Shown: positions 7,440 through 16,166 of the stretch, piece after piece | How positions within the stretch are numbered: the stretch's first letter is position 1 | Layout of the letters: the number at the start of each line of letters is the position of its first letter | Source of the DNA: Polaribacter huanghezhanensis | GTDB taxonomy: Bacteria > Bacteroidota > Bacteroidia > Flavobacteriales > Flavobacteriaceae | Assembly (NCBI RefSeq): GCF_030444335.1 | Contig: NZ_CP128595.1 | Span: 124,001-188,000, forward strand | DNA length: 64,000 nt | Reading direction: 5' to 3' | Notes under the pieces: model-generated | Database searches by the model: none | The model's input: the letters and a program-made list of their open reading frames with translations, nothing else | What the model was told of the DNA's origin: nothing | Program-made: the position numbers and the translations under genes

Positions 7440-8063
7440 TTATTTTCTACATTGTTTTAAAGCTTCTTGTGCTCTATCAATGCCGCCAAAAGGATGAAAT
7501 TTTCCTGCTGGTTTTTCCTTTTTAAACAATTCTATAGAACGTTCTATTTCTTTACAAAAGGGTTTGGTAGATTGTCCAAAAAATGTTGCTCCACCAATAT
7601 CCCATTGTGCTTTTGCCAGAACAACTCTTGGATTGTTTGGTGCAATTTTTAAAGCTGTTGCATACAATTGTATGTTCTCTCCAGATAATGTCATTCCGTA
7701 TTTTTGTCCATCAAAAGCAACATATACTGTGTTTAACATTGCTTGTGTTATGATAATTTCTGGATTGCTTTTAGAAAGTGCATTTGCGTCGTCTAACAAC
7801 TCTTGTGCTTTGTCTAAATGTGTTTTTAACTTTGTTTCGTCTTTGATAGAAAAACCATCAATAATTAATATGGTTGCGGCATAATAAGGTGGCAACCAAT
7901 TGTCTTTTTCTGCGGAAGCAATTCTTTCAAAAAGCTGAACAGCTTCTGTGTTTTTTTGTTGTCCCCAAAGTGCAAATGCTTTGGTCATTCCTTTTTCGTA
8001 AGGTGTTTGTGCAGAAATACTTACTGCAAAAATAAATGCGAATACTAGTGTTATTTTTTTCAT
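7440..8063 (-). CDS. Secreted TPR-like protein
   Basis: A 207-residue protein with a clear signal peptide (MKKITLVFAFIFAVSISAQ) and no lipobox Cys, so it is probably periplasmic. The mature region has helical pairs that look like degenerate tetratricopeptide repeats, for example Y-E-K-G-M-T-K-A-F-A-L-W and A-V-Q-L-F-E-R-I-A, and later P-R-V-V-L-A-K-A-Q-W. It follows the TonB receptor and DUF2141 genes on the same strand and may be their accessory protein, but a repeat element (8097-8173) lies in the gap. Function is unknown. Confidence 0.75.
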   Translation of the reverse strand: MKKITLVFAFIFAVSISAQTPYEKGMTKAFALWGQQKNTEAVQLFERIASAEKDNWLPPYYAATILIIDGFSIKDETKLKTHLDKAQELLDDANALSKSNPEIIITQAMLNTVYVAFDGQKYGMTLSGENIQLYATALKIAPNNPRVVLAKAQWDIGGATFFGQSTKPFCKEIERSIELFKKEKPAGKFHPFGGIDRAQEALKQCRK

Positions 8064-8096
8064 CTTTTAATAGTTTAGTTTGTTTATAATGATTAC

Positions 8097-8173
8097 TGTC
8101 ATTGCGAGAAATTTTAATTTTGTGGCAACCTCATTAATTTAAAAGATTGCTTCATTGCACTCGCAATAACGAT
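8097..8173. repeat. Interspersed inverted repeat, CATTGCGAG type
   Basis: The ends TGTCATTGCGAG and CTCGCAATAACG are inverted, with inner complementary pieces (GTGGCAACCTC and AAGATTGCTTC). The same design recurs at 44568-44640. Such short dispersed repeats in gaps are common in flavobacteria. Confidence 0.7.
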
Positions 8174-8175
8174 AG

Positions 8176-8604
8176 TTATTCTACTTTCACAGGAATTGAA
8201 ATATCTTTTGTTACGTTAAATTTTGCGTCTTTAAATTTTGGCGGCCCCATAAACCCAGTTGCTCCATTAGAACATCCAATTGGTTCTTTTGGGATTCCAA
8301 AAATTCTAGTGTCTAGTTTTTTATTGTCGTTTTCATCATGGAAAACCGAAATTGCATAAATTCCGTTTTCAATATCATCAAAAACTGCTGTTGCTTTTTT
8401 AGCTGATACTTTTACAATAGTTCCTTTAAAACTTTTATTTAAAAAATCTTTTTCAGAATTGTATAAGGCTACAAAAACGTCCCCTTTATCAGAAGTCATT
8501 CCAGAAATTGTTACGGTAATTGTGTGTGTTTCTTTTTCTTGTGAAAATGCTTGAAAGAAAAAACTTGTGATGATACATACGAGTGTTAAAATTACTTTTT
8601 GCAT
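8176..8604 (-). CDS. DUF2141 domain protein, secreted
   Basis: A 142-residue protein with a signal peptide (ends F-S-Q). The mature domain has the DUF2141 hallmarks F-V-A-L-Y-N-S, Y-A-I-S-V-F-H-D-E-N-D-N-K-K-L-D-T and I-F-G-I-P-K-E-P-I-G-C-S-N. The D-E-N-D-N-K-K-L-D segment resembles a calcium-binding loop. The gene lies downstream of a TonB receptor gene in the same direction, a frequent pairing in Bacteroidota, but the family has no proven role. Confidence 0.9.
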   Translation of the reverse strand: MQKVILTLVCIITSFFFQAFSQEKETHTITVTISGMTSDKGDVFVALYNSEKDFLNKSFKGTIVKVSAKKATAVFDDIENGIYAISVFHDENDNKKLDTRIFGIPKEPIGCSNGATGFMGPPKFKDAKFNVTKDISIPVKVE

Positions 8605-8708
8605 GGTGTTTGGTTTTTAGTACGATTCAAATATCTAATTGTTTTACAACTTAAAAATATATTTATAACCGAATTGTCGTTTTTTAATACTGAGTTGTTA
8701 ATTCTACT

Positions 8709-8752
8709 AGTTCTCGATACATTACTCCTAAAGCGTGACACTCGAACTGACA
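8709..8752. repeat. Interspersed repeat, TCAGTTCGAGTG type
   Basis: Arms AGTTCTCGATAC and CACTCGAACTGACA enclose a short spacer directly after the TonB receptor stop codon. The same arms occur at 32547-32599. Confidence 0.6.
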
Positions 8753-8753
8753 T

Positions 8754-10910
8754 TTATAAATTCTTTAATTGATTGTCGTTTTTATTGTCGCTAATTGTCC
8801 AAAAGAACCCTACAAAAAAGAACCGATCTGCGGATGGAGTTATCGCTCTACTTTCAAATTGTCCCTGTCCGTTTTGTTGATTTGAATATTGATACCCGTT
8901 CACATTTTTAGTCCCCAACACATTACTAACTGATACATACAATATTTTTTGCTGACTTATTAAATACGCCCAATTGACATTTAATGCATTGTAACTTTTG
9001 GTTTGATCGTTTAAAAATCCTGCCTTATTTGGGTTTGTAAAATTTCTGCCAGAAGCATAATTATAACTAAATCCAATTTGACTTTTCCAATCCGTTACAA
9101 AATGTTTTACAACTACTGATACATTGTGTTTTGCAACAAAATTGGGCGTTGCAGAAGCAACATAATTTTTATAATCTCTTTTGGTGTCTAAGAAAGAATA
9201 TGAAATCCAATAATCTGTTTCTTTGAATGTTTTATTATCTCTCCAAAAAACATCCAATCCTTTTGCGTACCCAAAACCATTATTAGAATAGTTTGATGTT
9301 GGCAACGTAAAATCGGTGTCGTATTTTACCAAGTCGTTATATTTTTTATAATACGCTTCAATTCTTAAAATTTTCTTGTCTTTTACATATTGATAATTGG
9401 CAATTACATGCGACGTATTTTCTGCTTTAAAATTAGTATTAAATTTTAAATAGTCATTATTTGGATTTTGATAAAATCGCCCATACGCTAAAGAAAACTG
9501 TCCGTTTTTACTTGCTTTATACGCCAATGAAACTCTTGGAGAAAGTGTAGATTCTTTTAATAATTGCGAATATTCTGACCTCAATCCAATTTTTGCCGCA
9601 ATTTTTTTAGAGAAAAAAACATCTACTTCTGCAAAGGTTCCAAAAATGTTATTATCAAATCCGTAGTTAGAATTCCCAACATTTGTGTTTTTATAGGCTT
9701 CTTTAAAATTGGTCATAAAGTATTCTGCACCAACATTTAATTTAACACGATTGTTGATGGTTTTCTTAAATCGCGCTTTAAAATGTGCCGAATTTTCGTT
9801 GTTTATTACTTCATCAGCTTCTAATTTTATATCAGAATGATCGTTTGTTAACGACAAACCTGTTAAAAATGTCCAATTATTTTTTAAAAATCCTTTGTAA
9901 GAAGTATTGAAATATACGTTTCTATTCTTTAATCCAAAACGAAATCCGTTGGGTAAATTGATGTCTTCTTGCGTTACATCTAAATCTGAGTAACTAAACG
10001 CTCCGTACACTTTTAACATGCCGTCATTTTTCATTTTCTGACGATAAATCATTTCTCCACCTAAAGCTTGCACAGGTTTATGCCATTTATTATTGTCTGG
10101 AAAAGCAGCTTGATACGGAGCTAAATTGATATATGAAACATTTACACTCAATGATTTTTCACCCCAAATTTGTGTGTTTCCTAAACCTAAACCAACTGTC
10201 ATAAAAGACACATCGGTTTTTTCTTCTATGGGTTCATCAACCGAATTTAATAATAAAACACTCGACAAAGCTTGTCCGTACTCAGCAGAATATCCACCGG
10301 TAGAAAATGTGATTCCTTTGAATAAAAACGGAGATAAACGTCCGCGAGTTGGAATGTTATTTGGTGATGGAGAATACGGCGTAAAAACTCTAATTCCATC
10401 TACAAAAATTTGTGTCTCACCAGCATCACCTCCACGTACAAAAAGTCGCCCATCTTCAGAAACATTTGTTGTTCCTGGCAAGGTTTGTAAAGCACCCACA
10501 AAATCGCCCATCGCTCCAGCAGTTGTTACTACGTCTAATGGTTTTAAAGCGGTTACTTTTGCGTTATCTCCGGCTTCAAAAGTTCCTGCGTTGATGTTTA
10601 CAGCATCTAAAGTGTTGACATCTTCTCTTAATTTTATCAACAATTTTGAAAATGTTTTGACATCCGCTGTTTTAAAATACTGCACGTAAGAAATAAATGA
10701 AATTTTTAAGGTTTGAATTCCTTTTTCTGAAGTTGTAAAAGAAAACTCCCCTTTTTCGTTGGTTGATGTTCCGTCGTAAGTGCCATCTAAAAACACGTTT
10801 GCACCAATAATTGGTGCTCCTTTTTTATCGGTTACTTTTCCAGAAACCGTAGTTTGTGCTGTTAAAGAAATTTGACAAATGACGAGAAGAAAAAATAATA
10901 CTTGTTTCAT
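8754..10910 (-). CDS. TonB-dependent outer-membrane receptor
   Basis: A 718-residue receptor. The start at 10910 (MKQVLFFLLVICQISLTAQ) gives a proper signal peptide; an upstream ATG would add 16 residues ahead of it. Residues about 22-105 form the carboxypeptidase-regulatory-like domain (V-S-G-K-V-T-D-K-K-G-A-P-I-I-G-A-N-V), about 120-220 the plug domain (L-P-G-T-T-N-V, L-F-V-R-G-G-D-A-G-E-T-Q-I-F-V-D-G), and the rest a 22-strand-type barrel ending in F-F-W-T-I. Energy-dependent uptake of an unknown substrate across the outer membrane is expected. DUF2141 and TPR genes follow on the same strand. Confidence 0.92.
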   Translation of the reverse strand: MKQVLFFLLVICQISLTAQTTVSGKVTDKKGAPIIGANVFLDGTYDGTSTNEKGEFSFTTSEKGIQTLKISFISYVQYFKTADVKTFSKLLIKLREDVNTLDAVNINAGTFEAGDNAKVTALKPLDVVTTAGAMGDFVGALQTLPGTTNVSEDGRLFVRGGDAGETQIFVDGIRVFTPYSPSPNNIPTRGRLSPFLFKGITFSTGGYSAEYGQALSSVLLLNSVDEPIEEKTDVSFMTVGLGLGNTQIWGEKSLSVNVSYINLAPYQAAFPDNNKWHKPVQALGGEMIYRQKMKNDGMLKVYGAFSYSDLDVTQEDINLPNGFRFGLKNRNVYFNTSYKGFLKNNWTFLTGLSLTNDHSDIKLEADEVINNENSAHFKARFKKTINNRVKLNVGAEYFMTNFKEAYKNTNVGNSNYGFDNNIFGTFAEVDVFFSKKIAAKIGLRSEYSQLLKESTLSPRVSLAYKASKNGQFSLAYGRFYQNPNNDYLKFNTNFKAENTSHVIANYQYVKDKKILRIEAYYKKYNDLVKYDTDFTLPTSNYSNNGFGYAKGLDVFWRDNKTFKETDYWISYSFLDTKRDYKNYVASATPNFVAKHNVSVVVKHFVTDWKSQIGFSYNYASGRNFTNPNKAGFLNDQTKSYNALNVNWAYLISQQKILYVSVSNVLGTKNVNGYQYSNQQNGQGQFESRAITPSADRFFFVGFFWTISDNKNDNQLKNL

Positions 10911-11058
10911 TTTTATGAATTTGTTTGTTTGATGCCACAAAGGTGTAGTAGAAAACAAACGCTTGCTAAAAAGAAGTACCGAATTGTATTAAAAGAATGA
11001 TGAATTGTTTGAATCTACAATCAGGAGAATCAATTACATGACTAGAAATAAGGTGTTG

Positions 11059-12351
11059 TTATTTAAACGATTGGTTGTTTTTATTTTTAAACGGACGGAT
11101 AATTAGTCTGTTTTCTTTATCAAAACGGATGTAATTATATATCCAATTTAAAAAAACAACTACTCTATTTCTAAAACCAATCAAAGAAAATAAATGTACA
11201 AACATCCAAACAAACCAAGCAAAAACACCTTGAAATTTCCATTTTGGCAAATCTACAACGGCTTTATTTCTACCAATTGTTGCCATTGATCCTTTATCGT
11301 GATACACAAATGGTTGTAATGGTTTGGATTTTATTTCTGCTAAAATATTTTTTGCTAGTAATTTTCCTTGTTGCAATGCTGGTTGCGCCATCATTGGATG
11401 TCCGTGTGGATTTTTATCAGAATTCATGGAAGCGACATCTCCAACTGCAAAAATATTTTTAGAACCGTTGATTCTATTAAATGCATCAACTTTAATTCTG
11501 TTGGCTCTTTCTATAATGCATTCTTCGTCTAAACCGCTAATGGTTTCTCCTTGAACTCCGGCTGCCCAAATTACGGTTGCGGCTTTAAAAGTTTCATTCG
11601 TATTTGTAGTAACGATATCTCCATCATAATTAGTCACCTGAAGATTTTTCCAAACATTTACGTCTAAATTAACTAAAAAATCTTCTGCTTTTTCAGATGC
11701 CTTTACACTCATTGCATCAATCAATCGGTCTGAACCTTGAATTAAATTGATTTGCATTTCTCGAATGTCTAAATCTGGATAGTCTTTTGGTAGAATTCCT
11801 TTTTTCATTTCTGCCAAAGCTCCAGCTAATTCAACTCCAGTTGGTCCACCACCAACAATAATAAAGTTCATTAGTGCATTGCGTTCTTCAAAATCTGATG
11901 TTAGTAAAGCTTCTTCAAAATTTTCTAAAACTAAACTTCTAATGTTTAAGGATTGCGGAATGCTTTTCATTTCCATTGCATATTTTTCGATATTTTTATT
12001 ACCGAAAAAATTGGTTTTAGAACCTGTTGCTATCACCAAATAATCATATTCTAAATTACCAATAGATGTTTCTATTTCGTTTTTTTCTGGATGAATTTTT
12101 AACACCTCAGCCAATCTAAAATGATAATATTTTAAATTGTTAAATAATTTTCTGATAGGAAACGCAATAGAATCTGGCTCTAAACCGCCCGTTGCAACTT
12201 GATATAATAACGGTTGAAAAGTATGGTAATTGTGTTTATCTACTAAAACAACTTGAACTTCTTTTTTTTCTAGTCCTTTTGCGAGTGCTAATCCAGCAAA
12301 ACCTCCTCCAACAATTACAACTCTTGGCAAACTAGTTTGTGGTATGTTCAT
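11059..12351 (-). CDS. ndh: Type II NADH dehydrogenase (NAD(P)/FAD-dependent oxidoreductase)
   Basis: A 430-residue single-subunit NADH:quinone oxidoreductase. FAD is bound by V-V-I-V-G-G-G-F-A-G (residues 11-20) and NADH by I-I-V-G-G-G-P-T-G-V-E-L-A-G (about 164-177). The segments A-A-G-V-Q-G-E and N-I-F-A-V-G-D-V-A are typical of NDH-2, and the hydrophobic, aromatic C-terminus (about 375-405) fits the membrane-attachment helix. It feeds electrons from NADH to quinone without pumping protons, on the inner face of the cytoplasmic membrane. A TAnnTTTG box lies at 12394-12401. It stands alone rather than in an obvious operon. Confidence 0.9.
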   Translation of the reverse strand: MNIPQTSLPRVVIVGGGFAGLALAKGLEKKEVQVVLVDKHNYHTFQPLLYQVATGGLEPDSIAFPIRKLFNNLKYYHFRLAEVLKIHPEKNEIETSIGNLEYDYLVIATGSKTNFFGNKNIEKYAMEMKSIPQSLNIRSLVLENFEEALLTSDFEERNALMNFIIVGGGPTGVELAGALAEMKKGILPKDYPDLDIREMQINLIQGSDRLIDAMSVKASEKAEDFLVNLDVNVWKNLQVTNYDGDIVTTNTNETFKAATVIWAAGVQGETISGLDEECIIERANRIKVDAFNRINGSKNIFAVGDVASMNSDKNPHGHPMMAQPALQQGKLLAKNILAEIKSKPLQPFVYHDKGSMATIGRNKAVVDLPKWKFQGVFAWFVWMFVHLFSLIGFRNRVVVFLNWIYNYIRFDKENRLIIRPFKNKNNQSFK

Positions 12352-12393
12352 AGTAGATTTTTAGAATATTAGCTATTTAGGTTTTTATAAAAA

Positions 12394-12401
12394 CAAATTT
12401 A
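12394..12401 (-). promoter_or_regulatory. TAnnTTTG -7 box of ndh
   Basis: TAAATTTG on the minus strand, about 43 nt upstream of the ndh ATG. Exact consensus match; the -33 box was not assigned. Confidence 0.4.
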
Positions 12402-12419
12402 CTGAAAAGTGGTGATTTC

Positions 12420-12947
12420 TTATTTGAAACTTCGCTTTATTTCTTGTAAAGTTTTATCTGAATTTATAAAAGTTAAAATAATTTGACTTCTTAACGTAGA
12501 AATATCTTCATCAAAATAGTTTGCCCATGTATCATTTGAAAATAGCTTTCTAATTTGAGCAACTTTTTTTTGAGCAGTTGCTGCAAAAAACAAAAAAACA
12601 TCTTCTTTTGTTCCTTTATGATGAAAATTGACACTCTTTTTTTTAAAATCTACAGCAATATAAAATTGCTTCTCGGCTTCGTTTAATGCATAGAAATCTG
12701 TCCATTTTGCAAACCCAATATAATCATTTTGATTTTCAATTTTTTCATCAGAAAGCAATCGCCACCTACAATTTGCAACGCGTCCCCAATGATTTGATTT
12801 CCGATAAACTCCTTCATCCGTATAAAAATAGAAGCTCTCTGACTTGCTTTTATAATGTGTGTTTTCTGAAAACTCAAAGTCAATTACTTTTGTAAATTCA
12901 CAAAAAGTATGTTTAAAAAAATTGGTTGGATTGTAGGTTTTTAACAA
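12420..12947 (-). CDS. Hypothetical protein
   Basis: A 175-residue soluble-looking protein that I do not recognise. It has no signal peptide or membrane segment, is rich in aromatic residues in the first half (F-Y-F-Y-T-D-E-G-V-Y, W-G-R-V-A-N-C-R-W-R-L-L) and has a helical C-terminus ending K-R-S-F-K. It lies 7 nt downstream of the metallophosphoesterase gene on the same strand, so the two are probably co-transcribed. The composition matches the neighbours, giving no sign of recent transfer. Confidence 0.65.
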   Translation of the reverse strand: MLKTYNPTNFFKHTFCEFTKVIDFEFSENTHYKSKSESFYFYTDEGVYRKSNHWGRVANCRWRLLSDEKIENQNDYIGFAKWTDFYALNEAEKQFYIAVDFKKKSVNFHHKGTKEDVFLFFAATAQKKVAQIRKLFSNDTWANYFDEDISTLRSQIILTFINSDKTLQEIKRSFK

Positions 12948-12954
12948 TTAAAAA

Positions 12955-13842
12955 TTATTTAATTACTAATTTTCTTGAAGGCTCTCTATAATAACCTTCA
13001 ACAGTAATGGTGTCTTTGTCAAATTTAACTTTAGCAAATGCTGAAGTGTTCTCTGTATCTACCATTCCTTTAAAAGTTAAATAATGCACATTATCAACTA
13101 ATTGATACCCTCCTGCATGATTATGTCCATTAAAAAAAATCTTTACGTTTTTATATGGTTTTATAAGCGATAGAAATTGGTCTCTATTCCAAATATTATG
13201 TTGATCAACAGGGAAAATAGAAAAGTGACAATAAAACCCAACTTTCTCATTATTTTTAACTGCTTTTTCTAATTCTTCTTTTACCCAAGTTAATTGTTTT
13301 GTGCTTAAACCACCATTCCATTCTTTTAAATAAGGTAAATCTCTATCTTTAAACGAGTTAAATAGAGAATCTGTTTGTTGTTTTTTAGTTTCGGTTAACG
13401 CACCATAAAAACTAAGATCATTGCCATCTAGAACAATAAAACGCCAGTCTTTTTCTACAAAACTATAATATCGAGATTTTAAATTGAACTGTTGTATAAC
13501 TTCTTTTTTTAGTGAATCTTTTACTTCAAAATCATGATTCCCTAACACATGATACGAAGGTGACTTTAATTTTTCCCATGTTGGCATTACGCTGTCTAAA
13601 CTTTCAAAATTTTTATCAATAAAATCGCCTAAATGAATGGTATAACTTAATGTATCTTTATTTAAAACCGAAACAGCTTCTTTTAACCTTTGAGGTGCTT
13701 TTTTATAATATCGATTCCATTTAATATCGCAATTACAATATTGGCTATCAGTAACAACACCTATTTTAAAAGAAGTCTCATTTGTGTTTGAGCAAGAAAT
13801 TATACTTGAAAAAATTATTGAAAAGAAAACTATTTTTTTCAT
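12955..13842 (-). CDS. Metallophosphoesterase lipoprotein (ADPRibase-Mn-like)
   Basis: A 295-residue exported phosphoesterase with a signal peptide and lipobox (I-I-S-C, Cys17). The calcineurin-type metal motifs occur in order: V-V-T-D-S-Q (D-x-Q instead of the usual D-x-H), H-L-G-D-F-I-D, L-G-N-H-D-F, C-H-F and G-H-N-H-A-G-G. The D-x-Q start together with the following R-Y-Y-K segment and G-D-x-I-D resembles the manganese-dependent ADP-ribose/CDP-alcohol diphosphatase branch, which would act on a nucleotide-diphosphate substrate, here probably outside the cytoplasm. Substrate is an inference. A TAnnTTTG box lies at 13865-13872. Confidence 0.82.
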   Translation of the reverse strand: MKKIVFFSIIFSSIISCSNTNETSFKIGVVTDSQYCNCDIKWNRYYKKAPQRLKEAVSVLNKDTLSYTIHLGDFIDKNFESLDSVMPTWEKLKSPSYHVLGNHDFEVKDSLKKEVIQQFNLKSRYYSFVEKDWRFIVLDGNDLSFYGALTETKKQQTDSLFNSFKDRDLPYLKEWNGGLSTKQLTWVKEELEKAVKNNEKVGFYCHFSIFPVDQHNIWNRDQFLSLIKPYKNVKIFFNGHNHAGGYQLVDNVHYLTFKGMVDTENTSAFAKVKFDKDTITVEGYYREPSRKLVIK

Positions 13843-13864
13843 TTTTTAATACGTTTTATAGCTA

Positions 13865-13872
13865 CAAATATA
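13865..13872 (-). promoter_or_regulatory. TAnnTTTG -7 box of the metallophosphoesterase gene
   Basis: TATATTTG on the minus strand, 23 nt upstream of the ATG at 13842. Exact match to the consensus. Confidence 0.5.
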
Positions 13873-13887
13873 CAGCATTCTAAAATC

Positions 13888-13919
13888 AAAAAACGCAACC
13901 AACTTAATGATTGCGTTTT
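13888..13919 (-). terminator. Terminator downstream of dnaK
   Basis: A 9-bp stem (AAAACGCAA with TTGCGTTTT) and a 12-nt loop. On the minus strand the stem is followed by a T-rich stretch, as expected for intrinsic termination of dnaK about 120 nt after its stop codon. Confidence 0.7.
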
Positions 13920-13983
13920 ATTTTATGTTTCTGAATCTTATTCAGAAAGGCCTGTTTCTTATTCAGAAATATTTATTTTGAAA

Positions 13984-14001
13984 TCCCGCTTTTCAGCGGG
14001 A
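13984..14001. terminator. GC-rich hairpin after dnaK
   Basis: TCCCGCT-TTTC-AGCGGGA forms a perfect 7-bp stem 41 nt after the dnaK stop. The T run behind it is weak, so it may stabilise the 3' end rather than terminate. Confidence 0.5.
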
Positions 14002-14042
14002 TAAGTTCAATTACGTATTTTGAAAACAAAATACTATTTCAC

Positions 14043-15944
14043 TTACTTCACTTCCTCAAAATCTACATCTTCAACATTGTCTCCTTGAGCGTCACTTGCT
14101 TCTGGTTGACCTTCTGGTGCTCCAGCTCCACCTTGCGCTTCTTGCTCTGCTTTATACATTTCTTCTGAAGCAGCTTTCCAAGCTTCATTTATGGTTGACA
14201 TTGCAGCATCAATTTGTGCAATATCTTTAGATTCGTGCGCAGCTTTTAATTCAACTAATGCAGCTTCAATCGGCGCTTTTTTATCGTCAGATAATTTTTC
14301 TCCAAATTCTTTCAATTGCTTTTCAGTTTGAAAGATCATTCCGTCAGCTCCATTGATTTTCTCAGCAGTTTCTTTTGCTGCTTTATCTGCATCAGCATTT
14401 GCTTCTGCTTCTTGCTTCATTTTTTGAATTTCTTCTTCTGATAATCCAGACGAAGCTTCGATTCTAATCTCGTGAGATTTGTTCGTTCCTTTATCCAAAG
14501 CAGAAACTTTGATAATTCCGTTTGCATCAATATCAAAAGTTACTTCAACTTGTGGAATTCCTCTTCCAGCTGGCGGAATACCATCTAAATGGAAACGACC
14601 AATTGTTTTATTATCTGCAGCCATTGCTCTTTCACCTTGTAAAACATGAATTTCTACTGAAGGTTGATTGTCTACTGCCGTAGAAAATACTTGAGATTTC
14701 TTTGTTGGAATTGTTGTATTTGCATCGATTAACTTTGTAAATACATTCCCCATTGTTTCGATTCCTAATGATAAAGGTGTAACGTCTAATAACAATACAT
14801 CTTTTACATCACCAGATAAAACTCCACCTTGAATTGCAGCTCCTAAAGCAACAACTTCATCAGGGTTTACTCCTTTACTTGGTGTTTTTCCAAAGAATTT
14901 TTCAACTGCTTCTTGTACAGCAGGAATTCTTGTAGAACCTCCAACTAAAATTACCTCATCAATATCACTTTTAGATAAACCTGCCGCTTTTAATGCTGAT
15001 TCACATGGAGCAATTGTTCTTTTTACTAAATCGTCAATTAATTGCTCAAACTTTGCTTTTGTTAAACTTCTTACTAAGTGTTTTGGTCCACTTGCAGTTG
15101 CAGTAACATATGGCAAATTGATTTCTGTAGTTGCAGAACTAGATAATTCTATCTTCGCTTTTTCTGCAGCTTCTTTTAAACGTTGTAAAGCCATTGGGTC
15201 TTTACGTAAATCAATATTTTCTTCAGCTTTAAATTCTTCTGCTAACCAGTTGATGATTTTTTGATCTACATCATCTCCTCCTAAATGAGTATCTCCATCA
15301 GTTGCTAATACTTCAAAAACTCCGTCTCCTAATTCTAAGATAGAAACATCATGTGTTCCACCACCAAAATCAAAAACAACAATTTTTTGGTCAACTCCTT
15401 TTTTATCCATTCCATACGCTAAAGCAGCAGCAGTTGGCTCGTTGATAATTCTACGAACTTGTAATCCTGCAATTTCTCCAGCTTCTTTTGTAGCTTGTCT
15501 TTGTGCATCATTAAAATATGCTGGCACTGTAATTACCGCTTCAGTAACATCTTGTCCTAAATAATCTTCAGCAGTCTTTTTCATTTTTTGCAAGATCATT
15601 GCAGAAATTTCTTGTGGCGTATATAAACGGCCATCAATATCTACTCTTGGCGTATCATTATCTCCTTTTACCACTTTATAAGGAACTCTTTCTGCTTCTT
15701 TTTTAGATTCAGAATATTTGTTTCCCATAAAACGTTTGATAGAATACACGGTTTTTGTTGGATTGGTTACCGCTTGTCTTTTTGCTGGATCACCAACTTT
15801 ACGTTCTCCTCCTTCAACAAATCCAATAATAGATGGTGTTGTTCTTTTTCCTTCTGCATTAGGAATTACAACTGGCTCATTTCCTTCCATTACGGAAACA
15901 CATGAATTTGTTGTTCCTAAGTCAATTCCTATAATTTTACTCAT
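14043..15944 (-). CDS. dnaK: Molecular chaperone DnaK (Hsp70)
   Basis: A 633-residue Hsp70 with full family length. The N-terminus [20 protein letters not shown] is the phosphate-1 loop, [12 protein letters not shown] and [11 protein letters not shown] follow in the ATPase domain, V-G-G-S-T-R-I-P closes it, and the linker [15 protein letters not shown] leads into the substrate-binding domain. The C-terminal tail ends E-D-V-D-F-E-E-V-K, the co-chaperone-contact type of tail. It folds and refolds cytosolic proteins with DnaJ and GrpE, which are not in this window. The gene is monocistronic, with possible heat-shock motifs upstream and two hairpins downstream. Confidence 0.98.
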   Translation of the reverse strand: MSKIIGIDLGTTNSCVSVMEGNEPVVIPNAEGKRTTPSIIGFVEGGERKVGDPAKRQAVTNPTKTVYSIKRFMGNKYSESKKEAERVPYKVVKGDNDTPRVDIDGRLYTPQEISAMILQKMKKTAEDYLGQDVTEAVITVPAYFNDAQRQATKEAGEIAGLQVRRIINEPTAAALAYGMDKKGVDQKIVVFDFGGGTHDVSILELGDGVFEVLATDGDTHLGGDDVDQKIINWLAEEFKAEENIDLRKDPMALQRLKEAAEKAKIELSSSATTEINLPYVTATASGPKHLVRSLTKAKFEQLIDDLVKRTIAPCESALKAAGLSKSDIDEVILVGGSTRIPAVQEAVEKFFGKTPSKGVNPDEVVALGAAIQGGVLSGDVKDVLLLDVTPLSLGIETMGNVFTKLIDANTTIPTKKSQVFSTAVDNQPSVEIHVLQGERAMAADNKTIGRFHLDGIPPAGRGIPQVEVTFDIDANGIIKVSALDKGTNKSHEIRIEASSGLSEEEIQKMKQEAEANADADKAAKETAEKINGADGMIFQTEKQLKEFGEKLSDDKKAPIEAALVELKAAHESKDIAQIDAAMSTINEAWKAASEEMYKAEQEAQGGAGAPEGQPEASDAQGDNVEDVDFEEVK

Positions 15945-16034
15945 AATTGTTATTTATATAATTAATATTGTTATTTCAATTTTACAATTCTCTAATAGTC
16001 AATTTGTATGCCATCTCTTTTTAAATAAAAAAAA

Positions 16035-16082
16035 TGTCAGTTTCTAGGATTTACAACTAAAAAAATATGACAGGTTGACAGA
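16035..16082 (-). promoter_or_regulatory. TGTCA-type repeats upstream of dnaK
   Basis: On the minus strand the 222-bp gap before dnaK has CTGTCA-ACC-TGTCA (around 16069-16082) and a further CTGACA near 16035-16040. Clustered TGTCA/TGACA half-sites in front of a chaperone gene suggest a regulator or sigma-factor site. No binding protein is known to me for this organism. Confidence 0.3.
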
Positions 16083-16166
16083 AATTTGTGTTTTTAGGTA
16101 TCGTAAAATCCGAGAAATAAAATTTTTCAAATCGACAAATTTTATACATTAGCCAAAAATTTAAGT

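Noticed and set aside
10126..10689. Long plus-strand frame opposite the TonB receptor gene
   Set aside because: It is antisense to a well-supported receptor gene, with no start context or recognisable domain.
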